52,885 bases of DNA from a virus. The position numbers were made by a program, and so were the translations under genes. Where the stretch lies: IMG/VR virus record IMGVR_UViG_3300037493_004106, positions 1 through 52,885 of that record. One strand, 5' to 3'. The notes beneath the pieces were generated by a model. That model saw only the letters and a list, made by a program, of their open reading frames with translations, did no database searches and had not been told where the DNA came from. This document shows positions 21,147 to 30,567 of the stretch, piece by piece (position 1 is the first letter of the stretch; the number at the start of each line of letters is the position of its first letter).

Positions 21147-21328
21147 ACCTATTAAATTCACTTTCATTATCAATTTTATTTACTCTAGTAGGTTATTATT
21201 TTACAAATAATTTCATATTAAAAATACACATAATTCAATACATTTTTATTGAAATACAGTTTGCAATTAACTTTTTTATTTTTACTTTTATTATGATGAA
21301 GATCCATAATCGCAAGGAAGATCAATAA
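21143..21328 (+). CDS. Small membrane protein (61 aa)
   Basis: Two hydrophobic helices (LSLSILFTLVGYYFTNNFIL and IEIQFAINFFIFTFIMMKI) with a charged end (KIHNRKEDQ). It overlaps the previous stop by 4 nt. A class II holin-like topology is possible but is the only lysis-type argument for it. Confidence 0.5.
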   Translation: MNLLNSLSLSILFTLVGYYFTNNFILKIHIIQYIFIEIQFAINFFIFTFIMMKIHNRKEDQ

Positions 21329-21338
21329 TCAAAAACTT

Positions 21339-22322
21339 ATGCTAGAAAATAATATTTGGAGATCCGAGAAAAAAGGATTTGAGGAAGCTGTTGCTTATAT
21401 TAAAGGTAGATCTGAAGGTGTAATTCATAGTATGAAGACACCATGGAATAGTTTTAATAATGCAACTGTTGATGGATTAGAATGGCACTCATTGACTGTA
21501 GTAGCAGGTAGACCAGCAAGTGGTAAAACAGCTATAATACAACAATTGATTAGAGAAGCTTATCCATTAAATGTGGGGCAAACAATAAGAGTTCTTTGTT
21601 TTAATTTTGAGATGCCACAAAGAACTATGGCAATACGAGAATTCTCATCAGTAACTGATAATTCATATAGAGAATTATGTAGTGCAGGTGGATTCAAGGT
21701 TACTGAAAATATAATTGACAAGATCTTGCTTTATAAAGATCAAAGAATAAAATATCCTATTGATATTGTTGATGAGCCAATGACTATAGAACAATTTAAA
21801 ATTGTTGTCTATAAATATATGGATGCTCATAAAAAAGAAAATGGTAAGTATACCAATACTCTTATAACAGTAGATCATAGTATTTTATTTAAACTTGATA
21901 AAGGAGAGAATGACAAAACAAAAATGCTTTATAATTTAGGAGAAGCTCTTACACATTTGAAGAAAAGATTTCCCATTGCATTTGTAGTGCTTAGTCAGCT
22001 CAATAGAGAAGCTGAAGATCCTATGAGGAATGAAGATGGTAAATATGGAAACTATGTATTAGAAACAGACATATTTGGTGGTGATGCTTTGCTTCAACAC
22101 ACGGATACTCTTATAGGTATAAAGAGACCACTAAAATATAATATCAAATTTTATGGTCCAGAAAAGTTTATTATCACTGATAAAGATTTAATAGCATTTC
22201 ATTTTCTAAAAGCTAGAAATGGTGAAACAGGTATTGCATGGTTTAAGGGTATATTCTCTTCTATGAAAGTAATAGAAACAGAAACACCTCCTAAGCAGAT
22301 GAAAAGAATATCAACAATATAA
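21339..22322 (+). CDS. DnaB-type replicative helicase (RecA-like domain only)
   Basis: Walker A GRPASGKTA (G57-T64), ITVDHSILFKL as Walker B region, and VVLSQLNREAEDP typical of DnaB motif H3. The 327-aa length lacks the N-terminal domain of cellular DnaB, as in gp41-like or Sak/AAA-25-like phage helicases. It would unwind the fork ahead of PolB. It follows the loader-like gene and precedes the SSB/annealing module. Confidence 0.85.
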   Translation: MLENNIWRSEKKGFEEAVAYIKGRSEGVIHSMKTPWNSFNNATVDGLEWHSLTVVAGRPASGKTAIIQQLIREAYPLNVGQTIRVLCFNFEMPQRTMAIREFSSVTDNSYRELCSAGGFKVTENIIDKILLYKDQRIKYPIDIVDEPMTIEQFKIVVYKYMDAHKKENGKYTNTLITVDHSILFKLDKGENDKTKMLYNLGEALTHLKKRFPIAFVVLSQLNREAEDPMRNEDGKYGNYVLETDIFGGDALLQHTDTLIGIKRPLKYNIKFYGPEKFIITDKDLIAFHFLKARNGETGIAWFKGIFSSMKVIETETPPKQMKRISTI

Positions 22323-22327
22323 TAAAT

Positions 22328-22861
22328 ATGAGTATAAGAACAGTCAATTTAGAAAAAAACATGATGAACAGAAAAGACAATTTAAAAGCTCTGCGAGAGC
22401 ACCATCAACCTTATTTTGATAGCATTGGTGAACCAGAAGCTTATTTCACTGGCAAAGTATCATTTATACCCAAAGGTAAAACTGAGTATTTTGTTGGCTT
22501 ATTTTTTAATGAGATAAATAAAAGAGATGATGTATATATAGAATTAGCATCACAGGATTTCTTAGTAGAAGATCCACAAAGAAAATTATATGTATATAAA
22601 CATAATGAATTTTTTTCTTCCGAGTATGAATTATCTATGCCAGGAGCAAATGGTGTGCAAAGATATTTAGTACCAGTCAATGAGTTATATGCAGTAGATA
22701 GAACTATTAATAAGAAAACACAAGTAAAACTTGATTTAGGAATTGAGGATCCGGAGTATGATACTCCACTTGAATCTGTAACATTAAGAGATCTTGCTGC
22801 TATTTTATTAAAGAAACCCGTGAGTTATAAGAAATGGCTAAATGATTTAATAACAAAATAA
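22328..22861 (+). CDS. Hypothetical replication-block protein (177 aa)
   Basis: Soluble, acidic and aromatic; segments KTEYFVGLFFNEINKRDDVY and PVNELYAVDRTINKKTQVK. Not recognised. Placed between helicase and Sak4-like ATPase with 5-nt and 1-nt gaps, so it is co-expressed and probably acts with them. Confidence 0.7.
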   Translation: MSIRTVNLEKNMMNRKDNLKALREHHQPYFDSIGEPEAYFTGKVSFIPKGKTEYFVGLFFNEINKRDDVYIELASQDFLVEDPQRKLYVYKHNEFFSSEYELSMPGANGVQRYLVPVNELYAVDRTINKKTQVKLDLGIEDPEYDTPLESVTLRDLAAILLKKPVSYKKWLNDLITK

Positions 22862-22862
22862 A

Positions 22863-23669
22863 ATGAGTAAAGAACAAAAACCAGAAGAAGAAAAGAGAAA
22901 GTTTGTACTTCCTAAAGCTCCTGTAAAAGCAGCTTATCAAAGTCCAAAAAACTTAATTATCTTTTCAAAACCTAAAGCAGGTAAAACAACATCTTTAATT
23001 AAATTGAAAAATTGCCTTATTCTAGATTTAGAAGATGGTACTGATAGATTTGATGCAATGAAAATTAAAGCAGAATCAGTTGAGGATATAAAAGAAATTG
23101 GTGAAGAAATTAAAAAAGCCAATTATCCCTATGATTATATTGCTGTAGATACTATTACTGCTTTAGAAGAAATGTGTGTATCCTATGCAGAAAAGATTTA
23201 TTGTAAAACCAGCATGGGTAAAAATTGGTTTAAGAAAACAGATGATGGTAAATCACTAGCAGCTGATTCTGGTAAAGCAATATATAATAGCATATTGAAT
23301 ATGCCAAATGGTGCTGGTTATCCATATTTGCGAGAAGCATTTACAAAAGTAATTGAGTATATTAAAACACTGGCTCCCAGAATTATACTTGTAGGTCACA
23401 TAAAAGATATTCTTTTAGATAAGAATGGAACTGAATTTAATTCCTTAGATTTGGACTTAACAGGGAAACTCAAAAGAATTACTACTTCACAATCTGATGC
23501 TATAGGTTATCTTTATAGAAAAGGTAATCAGAGCATTCTTAGCTTCAGAACTACTGATGAAGTATCATGCGGAGCTAGACCTGAACATTTAAGAAATAAA
23601 GAAATTGTTATTTCTGAAATGACAGATGAAGGCTTAATAACTCATTGGGATAAAATTTATATTGATTAA
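22863..23669 (+). CDS. Sak4-like / AAA_24 RecA-fold ATPase
   Basis: Walker A FSKPKAGKTTS, LILDLEDGTDRFDAM and the Walker B region YDYIAVDTITALEE are the signature of single-domain RecA-like annealing ATPases (Sak4). It ends at VISEMTDEGLITHW. 268 aa. It would promote strand annealing or exchange with the SSB-like protein encoded directly downstream. Confidence 0.8.
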   Translation: MSKEQKPEEEKRKFVLPKAPVKAAYQSPKNLIIFSKPKAGKTTSLIKLKNCLILDLEDGTDRFDAMKIKAESVEDIKEIGEEIKKANYPYDYIAVDTITALEEMCVSYAEKIYCKTSMGKNWFKKTDDGKSLAADSGKAIYNSILNMPNGAGYPYLREAFTKVIEYIKTLAPRIILVGHIKDILLDKNGTEFNSLDLDLTGKLKRITTSQSDAIGYLYRKGNQSILSFRTTDEVSCGARPEHLRNKEIVISEMTDEGLITHWDKIYID

Positions 23670-23688
23670 TAATTAAAAACAAAAACAA

Positions 23689-24363
23689 ATGATTAGTACA
23701 AAAAACATTAAGACAACAACTGAAGGTGGTTTACCTAAATTAATTCAACCAGGAAACATTAGTGCAAAGATTCTTGATTTGACTCTTGAACCATTTAAAT
23801 ATGTTCCTGAGAGTTATCATATTATTTTATCATTGGAAACAGAACCTATTGAAGGATTTGAAGGTTTTGCTATTGATAAAGATAATTTATCACTTGGTCA
23901 TCACAAAGGTCAGATTGGCAAAGTTAAAACTAATGAATATGCTTATGCTACAGCAACAACAAGAACTGGTGTAGAAATCAATAGAGATATTGAAATGCTT
24001 AAATTCCTTAAGAATTTATGTACTGCTCTTGGAAATAAAGCTTTAAAGTGGCTAGATGATCAAGATGGAAAACATAATACAATTGAAAGCTTATTTGAAC
24101 AATTTAATATTGATCAATTGTACAAAGATGTTTTCTTGAATTGGTGTGTTGCTGGTAAAGAATATACCAATAAGAATGGTTATAAAGCTTATGAACTTTT
24201 CTTACCAAGATTTGAAAAAGGTAAATCTCCTTTCAGTAATGAAGATAAAAAGCCTTATGAATTGATTGCTTTCTCTGAAACTACGCATATCAAAAGAAAA
24301 GAAAGTAAAGCAGTAGAATCATTTGGTAGTGATAATGATATTGATGATAGCTTTGTGCTTTAA
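23689..24363 (+). CDS. Single-stranded DNA-binding-like protein
   Basis: 224 aa with an OB-like beta-rich centre and a short acidic C-terminal tail (GSDNDIDDSFVL) like that of bacterial and phage SSB proteins. Directly downstream of the Sak4-like ATPase; SSB-Sak4 pairs are common. The N-terminus MISTKNI is identical in amino acids to that of the primase at 24425, with different codons. The A-rich leader AATTAAAAACAAAAACAA precedes the ATG. Terminator follows. Confidence 0.65.
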   Translation: MISTKNIKTTTEGGLPKLIQPGNISAKILDLTLEPFKYVPESYHIILSLETEPIEGFEGFAIDKDNLSLGHHKGQIGKVKTNEYAYATATTRTGVEINRDIEMLKFLKNLCTALGNKALKWLDDQDGKHNTIESLFEQFNIDQLYKDVFLNWCVAGKEYTNKNGYKAYELFLPRFEKGKSPFSNEDKKPYELIAFSETTHIKRKESKAVESFGSDNDIDDSFVL

Positions 24364-24381
24364 TATTTCTTAGTAAAAATT

Positions 24382-24409
24382 AAAAGGGAGGAGTAATTCT
24401 CCCTTTTTT
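24382..24409 (+). terminator. Intrinsic terminator after SSB-like gene
   Basis: GGGAG (24386-24390) pairs with CTCCC (24399-24403), extended by A's on the left and T's on the right, with six T's at the end. Confidence 0.8.
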
Positions 24410-24424
24410 ATTCTTTAATATTTT

Positions 24425-25408
24425 ATGATAAGTACTAAAAATATAACAACTTCATTTAATGATATCCCTCCAACATGGATATTTGAATTTTATTTGAATC
24501 TTTCTGAAAAACTCACTGGTCAGGATATTAAAATAAAATCAGTATTTAATGTCAATGATAAAACTCCAAGCATGTTTATTTATTTTAATAAAAGATTTAA
24601 TAAATATATGTTCAAGGACTTTTCTACAGATGAGGGTGGTAATGCTGTAGATTTAGTAAAAAAGGTATTAAATCTAGGAACATCTTCAGAAACTATATTC
24701 AGAATAATTAAAGATTATGATAAATGGGCTAGTCTTAATAGTTATCAAATTAAAGATTTTAAGATTCAGCATAAGTATAAAGTGACTGACTTAACTACAA
24801 GAGTTTGGAATAAAGATGATCAAACTTATTGGAGTGCATATGGCATTGATAGCAAATTATTAGATCATTATAATGTTAAACCATTAAGCAATTATACATT
24901 ATCAAAGCCAACAGATAATTTGAGCATTGAAAGATTAATAAATGGTCAAAGATTATATGGTTATTTTAGATCTGATGGTGTTCTTTACAAAATATACCAG
25001 CCTATGGTAACATCTTTAAAATTCTTAAAGATGCAGTTACATATTCAAGGTATAGATCAATTAACATATGATAAGCCTTATTTAATAATTTGTAGTTCAC
25101 TAAAAGATATAATGAGTTTTAATAAACTTAAAATAACAAATGCTGAAGCTATTGCTCCGGATAGTGAAAATACTTTAATTCCAGAAAAAGTAATAGAAAG
25201 CTTAAAGAGTAAATATAAATCTATATGTACTTTATTTGATAATGATGAAGCTGGTATTAAGGGAATGCAAAAATATAAAGACAGATATAATTTGCCTTAT
25301 GCTCATTTAAAAATGTCTAAAGATTTATCTGACTCTATAAAAGATCATGATATAAAAGAAGTAAGAAACAATTTAGTAGGAATACTAAGAAATACATTAA
25401 ATATATGA
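24425..25408 (+). CDS. DnaG-type DNA primase (Toprim)
   Basis: N-terminal part keeps the CHC2-domain core (VNDKTPSMFIYFNKRFNKYM then FKDFSTDEGGNAVDLV) but without zinc cysteines. Toprim domain: IICSSLKDIMSF where a Glu is normally expected, then TLFDNDEAGIKGMQKY with D272 and D274. 327 aa. It primes lagging-strand synthesis with the DnaB-type helicase. The SLKD variant of the first Toprim motif is unusual against cellular DnaG but may be a phage family trait. Confidence 0.82.
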   Translation: MISTKNITTSFNDIPPTWIFEFYLNLSEKLTGQDIKIKSVFNVNDKTPSMFIYFNKRFNKYMFKDFSTDEGGNAVDLVKKVLNLGTSSETIFRIIKDYDKWASLNSYQIKDFKIQHKYKVTDLTTRVWNKDDQTYWSAYGIDSKLLDHYNVKPLSNYTLSKPTDNLSIERLINGQRLYGYFRSDGVLYKIYQPMVTSLKFLKMQLHIQGIDQLTYDKPYLIICSSLKDIMSFNKLKITNAEAIAPDSENTLIPEKVIESLKSKYKSICTLFDNDEAGIKGMQKYKDRYNLPYAHLKMSKDLSDSIKDHDIKEVRNNLVGILRNTLNI

Positions 25409-25908
25409 GTAAAGTATATGTAGGTGTAGATATAGGTAAACATGGAGCTATAGCTATTATGAGCGTAGATCAATCCATTACTTATTATCCAATGCCAAAA
25501 ATAAAAGATGAAATAGATTATACTGATCTAAGTCATTTATTAAAAGGATTCTCCAATATTGGAGCACATGTAGTATTTGAAAAGCTAGGAGTAATCTTTG
25601 GCTCTAGCAAGACAACAGCTTTTTCCATGGGTCACCAAGCAGGTGCTATAGAGATGGGCTGTATTGCACATGGTATATCCTTTACAAAAGTAAGAGCTGT
25701 AGATTGGCAAAAGCAAATGTTCCAGGGAGTAGAAACAATAACTAAAACTGGTAAGTCTAGTAGAGATACTAAAGCTATGGCTTTAATTGCAATCAAAAGA
25801 ATCTTTCCTGATCTCAAATTAACATTTGGAGATAGAGCTATTAAAGCTCATGATGGATTAGTAGATGCAGTGCTTATGGCTGAATATGCAAGAAGAAATA
25901 ATTTTTAA
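25405..25908 (+). CDS. RuvC-like Holliday junction resolvase
   Basis: RNase H-fold nuclease with VGVDIGKHGAIA (D9), VVFEKLG (E59), and the C-terminal HDGLVDAVLMAEYA (D150, D154). 167 aa, the usual phage RuvC size. It overlaps the primase stop (ATGA), showing a shared operon. It would resolve replication and recombination branches before packaging. Confidence 0.85.
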   Translation: MSKVYVGVDIGKHGAIAIMSVDQSITYYPMPKIKDEIDYTDLSHLLKGFSNIGAHVVFEKLGVIFGSSKTTAFSMGHQAGAIEMGCIAHGISFTKVRAVDWQKQMFQGVETITKTGKSSRDTKAMALIAIKRIFPDLKLTFGDRAIKAHDGLVDAVLMAEYARRNNF

Positions 25909-25910
25909 TT

Positions 25911-26270
25911 ATGAAAAAAGAAACAATTTTAGGACTTAAGAATTTAAATGTAGATTTATTAGTATTACACTACTCAGGTGGTGGAGATTCAGGAGCTATT
26001 GATGATGTTGTATACTATAAAAAAATTAAAAATGGTAATTCAAATGATTTAGAAAATTTTGAAGAAATGATTATAAAATTTGATTCTAAAGCCATAGAAG
26101 ATTTTGCTTACCCTATATTAAACGATATAGAAGATTGGTGGAATAATGAAGGTGGTAATGGAAAAATGTTTATTGATTTAGAATCTTTAGAATATAAAAT
26201 AGAAAATGAAATTAGAGTTTATGATTATGAAAAATATCATCATGATAATTCTTTTGAAATAACAGAGTAA
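25911..26270 (+). CDS. Hypothetical acidic protein (119 aa)
   Basis: Contains VLHYSGGGDSGAIDDVVYY and WWNNEGGNGKMFIDLES, two glycine-rich strand motifs of a small alpha/beta domain of a DUF6878-like type (recognition tentative). 2-3 nt from each neighbour. Confidence 0.65.
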   Translation: MKKETILGLKNLNVDLLVLHYSGGGDSGAIDDVVYYKKIKNGNSNDLENFEEMIIKFDSKAIEDFAYPILNDIEDWWNNEGGNGKMFIDLESLEYKIENEIRVYDYEKYHHDNSFEITE

Positions 26271-26271
26271 T

Positions 26272-26619
26272 ATGGCACACCCAATGGATCATGCAAAATC
26301 CTCCTCAAAGAAATGGGGAGGAACTGCTGAAGAATATTTAATTTATCACAACTGGTTTGATGAAACTAAAGCTTGGGTAGGACATAGTAAACATAGAATG
26401 TTTAGACATCACTCTGAAGGTATATTTGAATTAGAAAAAGTATTTGGAAATAGCTTTGTCAACTCTGTAGGAAAAACAGTGTACATAAGATACATAGGAG
26501 AACAACATGTAAAAGAGGATTGCTATGGATATATTCCTTCTGCTAAAGAATGGGTAATGAATTTAAATAATCCAACTCCTCCAGAATGGATGATAAGAAC
26601 AATTAAAATAGAAGACTAA
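26272..26619 (+). CDS. Conserved protein, DUF6915-like (115 aa)
   Basis: The motif order MAHPMDHAKSSSKKWGG, IYHNWFDETKAWVGHSKHRM, FRHHSEGIFELEKVFG and GEQHVKEDCYGYIPSAKEW is a distinctive His-rich family known from phages and bacteria and of unknown role. Many histidines suggest a metal site. The stop shares a base with the next ATG. Confidence 0.75.
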   Translation: MAHPMDHAKSSSKKWGGTAEEYLIYHNWFDETKAWVGHSKHRMFRHHSEGIFELEKVFGNSFVNSVGKTVYIRYIGEQHVKEDCYGYIPSAKEWVMNLNNPTPPEWMIRTIKIED

Positions 26620-27035
26620 TGGAAAAAGAAAGAATTAATAATGATGCAATTCAAAATATATTAAGCCTTTTAAATAGTGATGACGAAGAAAATAAAATAG
26701 TGGGATTAACAGTAATAAATGAAAAGTACTGTAATAAAAATAATTGGCTCTATGTCTTATTATTAAAAAGGAATTCCTTAGTTTCAACTGAACTATGGAT
26801 AAAGCATTGTCCTAAGTTTATTAAATATTGTGTAAAGAAAAATATAAATAAAGCATCTATTTCATTTAATGATCTCTGGAAAGAAGTATTAGATAGTAAG
26901 GAATATGATGAAATAGATATCAATAATTTTATAAAGATGTTTTCTGATCATGTAAATGAATCACTAAAATCAGTATATAACTTTATAGATGATATAGAAT
27001 TTAAAATAAAAATTAAAAACTCATCAAATGAATGA
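26619..27035 (+). CDS. Helical-repeat-like protein (138 aa)
   Basis: Helical protein with ILSLLNSDDEENKIVGLTVI, which resembles LNSLFESKDRENQVVALQAL in the 29494 product. Both read like HEAT-type helices and they flank the VWA/MoxR pair. The stop overlaps the VWA gene start by 8 nt. Likely a partner of that ATPase module (inference). Confidence 0.6.
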   Translation: MEKERINNDAIQNILSLLNSDDEENKIVGLTVINEKYCNKNNWLYVLLLKRNSLVSTELWIKHCPKFIKYCVKKNINKASISFNDLWKEVLDSKEYDEIDINNFIKMFSDHVNESLKSVYNFIDDIEFKIKIKNSSNE

Positions 27036-28215
27036 TTTGAATGATGATCTAGGTAGAGTATCAAAAGAAATTATGCTTAAAGAACCATTTTATGGTTTAT
27101 TTCTAATGATGCTCAATAAGAAATGGGATAAGAAAGTAGAAACTGCTGGTGTTTCTACTGATGGTCTTAACTATTTTATATATATAAATCCAGACTTTTG
27201 GATGAGCTTACCAAGAAACAAAAAGATTGGTTTGCTAAAACATGAGCTAAAGCATATTGCTTTCTTTCATTTGACTGACTTTGGTCATCAAACTAATAAG
27301 ACTATAAGCAATATTGCAATGGATCTTCACATTAATCAAATGGAAGAACCAGATAATTTACCAGAAGGAGGAATGCTTTTATCTTCATTTCCTGATCTTA
27401 ATCTTAAAGAATATCAAGGTAGCAACTACTATTATGATGAACTGATGAAACAATCTAAGTCAAGTAGTAGTGTTCAAATGTGTATACAGGCAGATGCAAA
27501 TGGAGAAGGCGAAGTAGACACAGGAGATGGCAAGGTAAAACTCCCTAACCATGATACATGGGATGAAACAGAAATTGGTGAAGCAAATAAAAGACTTATT
27601 GAAACTCAATTAAAGGGAATTATAAATGAAGTAGCAGAAGCTACAAGAAAAAGTAGAGGTACTATACCAGGAGAATTTGCTGCTTTATTAGAAAAGATAA
27701 ATGTAGTAGAAGAAGCTAAATTCAATTGGAAAGGATATCTGCGAAGATTTGCTGGTGGTTCTACTAAGTATTATACAAAGAAAAGTAGAAGAAAGCTTAG
27801 TAGAAGATTTCCTGAAAATCCAGGGATTAAAATCAAGCAACATAAACATATCTTGGTTGGCATTGATACTTCAAGATCAGTAAGCAATAATGAGCTTAAG
27901 GAATTTTTTAATGAGATATATCATATAAATAAAACTGGATCTGAAGTAACAATATTGCAATGCGATACTGTAGTAAGATCTATAAAGAAATTTAATCCTA
28001 GAGAAGATTTGCAAATAGTAGGAAGGGGAGGCACAGATTTTCAGCCTGTCATTGACTATTTTAATGATAATAGTAGTAAATACACTTGTCTTGTATATGT
28101 AACTGATGGTGAAGCTCCACCTCCAACAGGTGTAAAAGGGAAAATACTTTGGGTATTATCCTCATCATCTAAAATGAACAATGAATTACCAGGTCCAACA
28201 ATTAAATTAAATTAA
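27028..28215 (+). CDS. Zincin + VWA protein (DUF2201-like)
   Basis: The N-terminal domain has a zincin motif LLKHELKHIAFFH (H72-E73-x-x-H76) and NIAMDLHIN. The C-terminal VWA domain has a MIDAS: DTSRS (D280, S282, S284), GRGGTDF and VTDGEAPPP. This two-domain arrangement with a MoxR AAA ATPase encoded next is a classic pair. The protein probably docks on metal-bound substrates that the ATPase remodels. 395 aa, starts inside the previous gene. Confidence 0.82.
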   Translation: MNDLNDDLGRVSKEIMLKEPFYGLFLMMLNKKWDKKVETAGVSTDGLNYFIYINPDFWMSLPRNKKIGLLKHELKHIAFFHLTDFGHQTNKTISNIAMDLHINQMEEPDNLPEGGMLLSSFPDLNLKEYQGSNYYYDELMKQSKSSSSVQMCIQADANGEGEVDTGDGKVKLPNHDTWDETEIGEANKRLIETQLKGIINEVAEATRKSRGTIPGEFAALLEKINVVEEAKFNWKGYLRRFAGGSTKYYTKKSRRKLSRRFPENPGIKIKQHKHILVGIDTSRSVSNNELKEFFNEIYHINKTGSEVTILQCDTVVRSIKKFNPREDLQIVGRGGTDFQPVIDYFNDNSSKYTCLVYVTDGEAPPPTGVKGKILWVLSSSSKMNNELPGPTIKLN

Positions 28216-28216
28216 A

Positions 28217-29440
28217 ATGAGAGAAGTAAATCTTAATATTGACGAAGCAAAAGACTTTTTGAAACATATTATATCTAACAATAGATATTTACAGGAAAAT
28301 AATAAAAAACCAGTAGCTGTAGAAATTATTGGTGATTCAGGTATTGGTAAAACTAGTATGGTATTACAAGTAGCTGAAGAAAATAAGTTAAACTATGTAA
28401 AGTTAAACTTAACTCAGATAGAAGAATTAGGTGATCTTGTGGGCTTTCCTATTCGCCAATTTCAACTTTGTAAAGAAGCGAGTAAATCTTCTACTGGTGA
28501 TTTATTTAATTCTACTGATGAAGAATCAGAATGTCTTTGGGTAGATGAACATGCTATTGATGAATATGTAAAGAGAGGATTTACATTTACAGGAAAAAAG
28601 AGACAATCTCATTGTCCTCCTGAATGGATAGCAGATGTAAAAGGTGGTGGTATCCTAATTCTTGATGACTGGAATCGTGCAGAAATGCGCTTTATCCAAG
28701 CAGTAATGGAATTAATTGATAGACAAGAATATGTATCATGGAAATTACCAAAAGATTGGCATATCATTCTTACTGCAAATCCAGATAATGGAGATTATTT
28801 AGTAAACTCTATTGACAATGCGCAACGCACTCGCTTTATCAAAGTAAATCTAAAGTTTGATATTGATATCTGGGCACGCTGGGCAGAGAAAGAGAAAGTA
28901 GATAATAGATGTATTAACTTTTTATTGTTACATCCAGAATATGTAAGTAAAGATACTAATGCAAGATCAATTACTAATTTCTTTAACTCAATATCTTCAA
29001 TTGATAGCTTTGAGGAGAACCTTAATCTTATTCAGATGATTGGTGAGGGTTCTGTTGGACCTGAGCTTACTAGTTTATTTACTTCATTTATTCATAATAA
29101 GCTAGATAAAATCATAAGCCCTTCAGAGATCTTTAATAATGAAGACTTTGATTATGCAAAAGGTAGAATCAGACATATTGTTGGTAACAAGGAGAAATAT
29201 CGAGCAGACCTAGCAAGTATTATTACAACTAGGATTATTAATTATACTATAGACTTTTCTGAAAAGAATAGTATATCAAAAGAGATGCTTAATAAGATAG
29301 CTGTTATTTGTTCTGAAGAAGAATTAATTAATTCAGATCTGCAGTATGTAATTATTAAAAGACTTGTTGGTGGCAACAAGCTAAAATTTGGCAAATTATT
29401 AGAGAAGCCAGAATTAATTAAAATAGCCACTAAACTTTAA
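28217..29440 (+). CDS. MoxR-type AAA+ ATPase
   Basis: Walker A GDSGIGKTS (G39-S47), ELGDLVGFP, Walker B GGGILILDDWNRA and RTRFIKVNL as arginine region; 407 aa. MoxR ATPases form hexamers that remodel partners through a VWA protein, here encoded 1 nt upstream. The helical C-terminal part is long. Some CGC arginine codons (Arg in QRTRF) differ from the AGA norm. Terminator follows. Confidence 0.85.
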   Translation: MREVNLNIDEAKDFLKHIISNNRYLQENNKKPVAVEIIGDSGIGKTSMVLQVAEENKLNYVKLNLTQIEELGDLVGFPIRQFQLCKEASKSSTGDLFNSTDEESECLWVDEHAIDEYVKRGFTFTGKKRQSHCPPEWIADVKGGGILILDDWNRAEMRFIQAVMELIDRQEYVSWKLPKDWHIILTANPDNGDYLVNSIDNAQRTRFIKVNLKFDIDIWARWAEKEKVDNRCINFLLLHPEYVSKDTNARSITNFFNSISSIDSFEENLNLIQMIGEGSVGPELTSLFTSFIHNKLDKIISPSEIFNNEDFDYAKGRIRHIVGNKEKYRADLASIITTRIINYTIDFSEKNSISKEMLNKIAVICSEEELINSDLQYVIIKRLVGGNKLKFGKLLEKPELIKIATKL

Positions 29441-29446
29441 AATACC

Positions 29447-29473
29447 AAGGGGAATGTAAAAGTTCCCCTTTTT
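29447..29473 (+). terminator. Intrinsic terminator after MoxR gene
   Basis: AAGGGGAA (29447-29454) pairs with TTCCCCTT (29463-29470) around an 8-nt loop, then three more T's. Confidence 0.85.
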
Positions 29474-29493
29474 ATTCAAAACAAAATTTAATT

Positions 29494-30567
29494 ATGAAAA
29501 AAGAATTAATGACAAATTTCTCATATACATCCTATGGAACTAGAGAAATAAATTTTAAGGAGGTTCTCTTTTTAGAAAATGAATATTCTGATTTTATGAA
29601 TCCTACAAAAACAGATATTACTAATTGTGTAACCATATATATAGATAAAAATATTAAAATTAATAGAAATAAATTAAAAGATATAGGATATAAAATTGTA
29701 AGAGAACCAGCTAAAGCAGATATTATATTATTTAATATTGATGATTATATAGATTATAAAAATTTGTATAAAGTTTCTATGGGAGATTATAAAAACTTAC
29801 ATCATTTTGGTAGCTTAAATCCTAAGATTACAATGGACTCACAAGCTAGTGAAACTTTAACTCATCTTATTCAAGAAGGTAAAGACCTTTATACTGAATC
29901 ATGGTATGCATCATGGATTATATTACCAAATTCTAAGGAATTTGATGAATCAAAAGGTTCACATACAATTTTAGAAAAATATATAAATCACATTAAAACA
30001 ATGTACTTTTATAAGGATAAAATAATTAGTGCAGATCTTTTATATAAAAATAGAACAGAGGAAATTGTAATAGATAAAGAACTATATAACAATTTGAATT
30101 CATTATTTGAAAGTAAAGATCGAGAAAATCAAGTTGTAGCATTACAAGCATTAACTAATTGTAATTATATTAAATCTGCACCTTATATTTTAAAGTTAAT
30201 ATTTGATCATGAAAGAAGAATCTTTGAACTTAGAGAAAAGAATCATATTAATTTTAAAAGTTTATTAACTTTCTTTAATATAAATAGATTGTATAACTCT
30301 ATTAGTAGTATTGATAATTGTGTTAAAAAGTTAGAGTCAAAAAAATTAATGAGTCTTGAAAATCTACAAATATTAATAGATCTTTATAGTGTTGATAGTT
30401 TTGGTATAGATAGTGAATACTTAACAGTTTCTAAGTTATCACTTACCAATGAAGCAATAACTTCTATTTTAGAAGCTGAAACACAATTAAATTCATCTGC
30501 AATAGATGAAGAGTATCTAAAAAATTTATCAATCAATTTTGATGATGGCTTAATATCTATAAATTAA
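29494..30567 (+). CDS. Large helical protein (357 aa)
   Basis: Not recognised. The central part has LNSLFESKDRENQVVALQAL, matching a segment of the 26619 product, and the second half is leucine/serine-rich helices. An N-terminal alpha/beta domain (IYIDKNIKINRNKL, ADIILFNIDDYID) is also visible. Sequence between the MoxR terminator and the ATG is an AT-rich leader. It may be an adaptor of the MoxR/VWA module. Confidence 0.65.
   Translation: MKKELMTNFSYTSYGTREINFKEVLFLENEYSDFMNPTKTDITNCVTIYIDKNIKINRNKLKDIGYKIVREPAKADIILFNIDDYIDYKNLYKVSMGDYKNLHHFGSLNPKITMDSQASETLTHLIQEGKDLYTESWYASWIILPNSKEFDESKGSHTILEKYINHIKTMYFYKDKIISADLLYKNRTEEIVIDKELYNNLNSLFESKDRENQVVALQALTNCNYIKSAPYILKLIFDHERRIFELREKNHINFKSLLTFFNINRLYNSISSIDNCVKKLESKKLMSLENLQILIDLYSVDSFGIDSEYLTVSKLSLTNEAITSILEAETQLNSSAIDEEYLKNLSINFDDGLISIN

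Noticed and set aside
27028-29440. MoxR/VWA pair as a defence island against other phages
   Set aside because: It lies in the replication block in tight operon context, without a toxin or nuclease partner of known defence type; a remodelling role is more economical.
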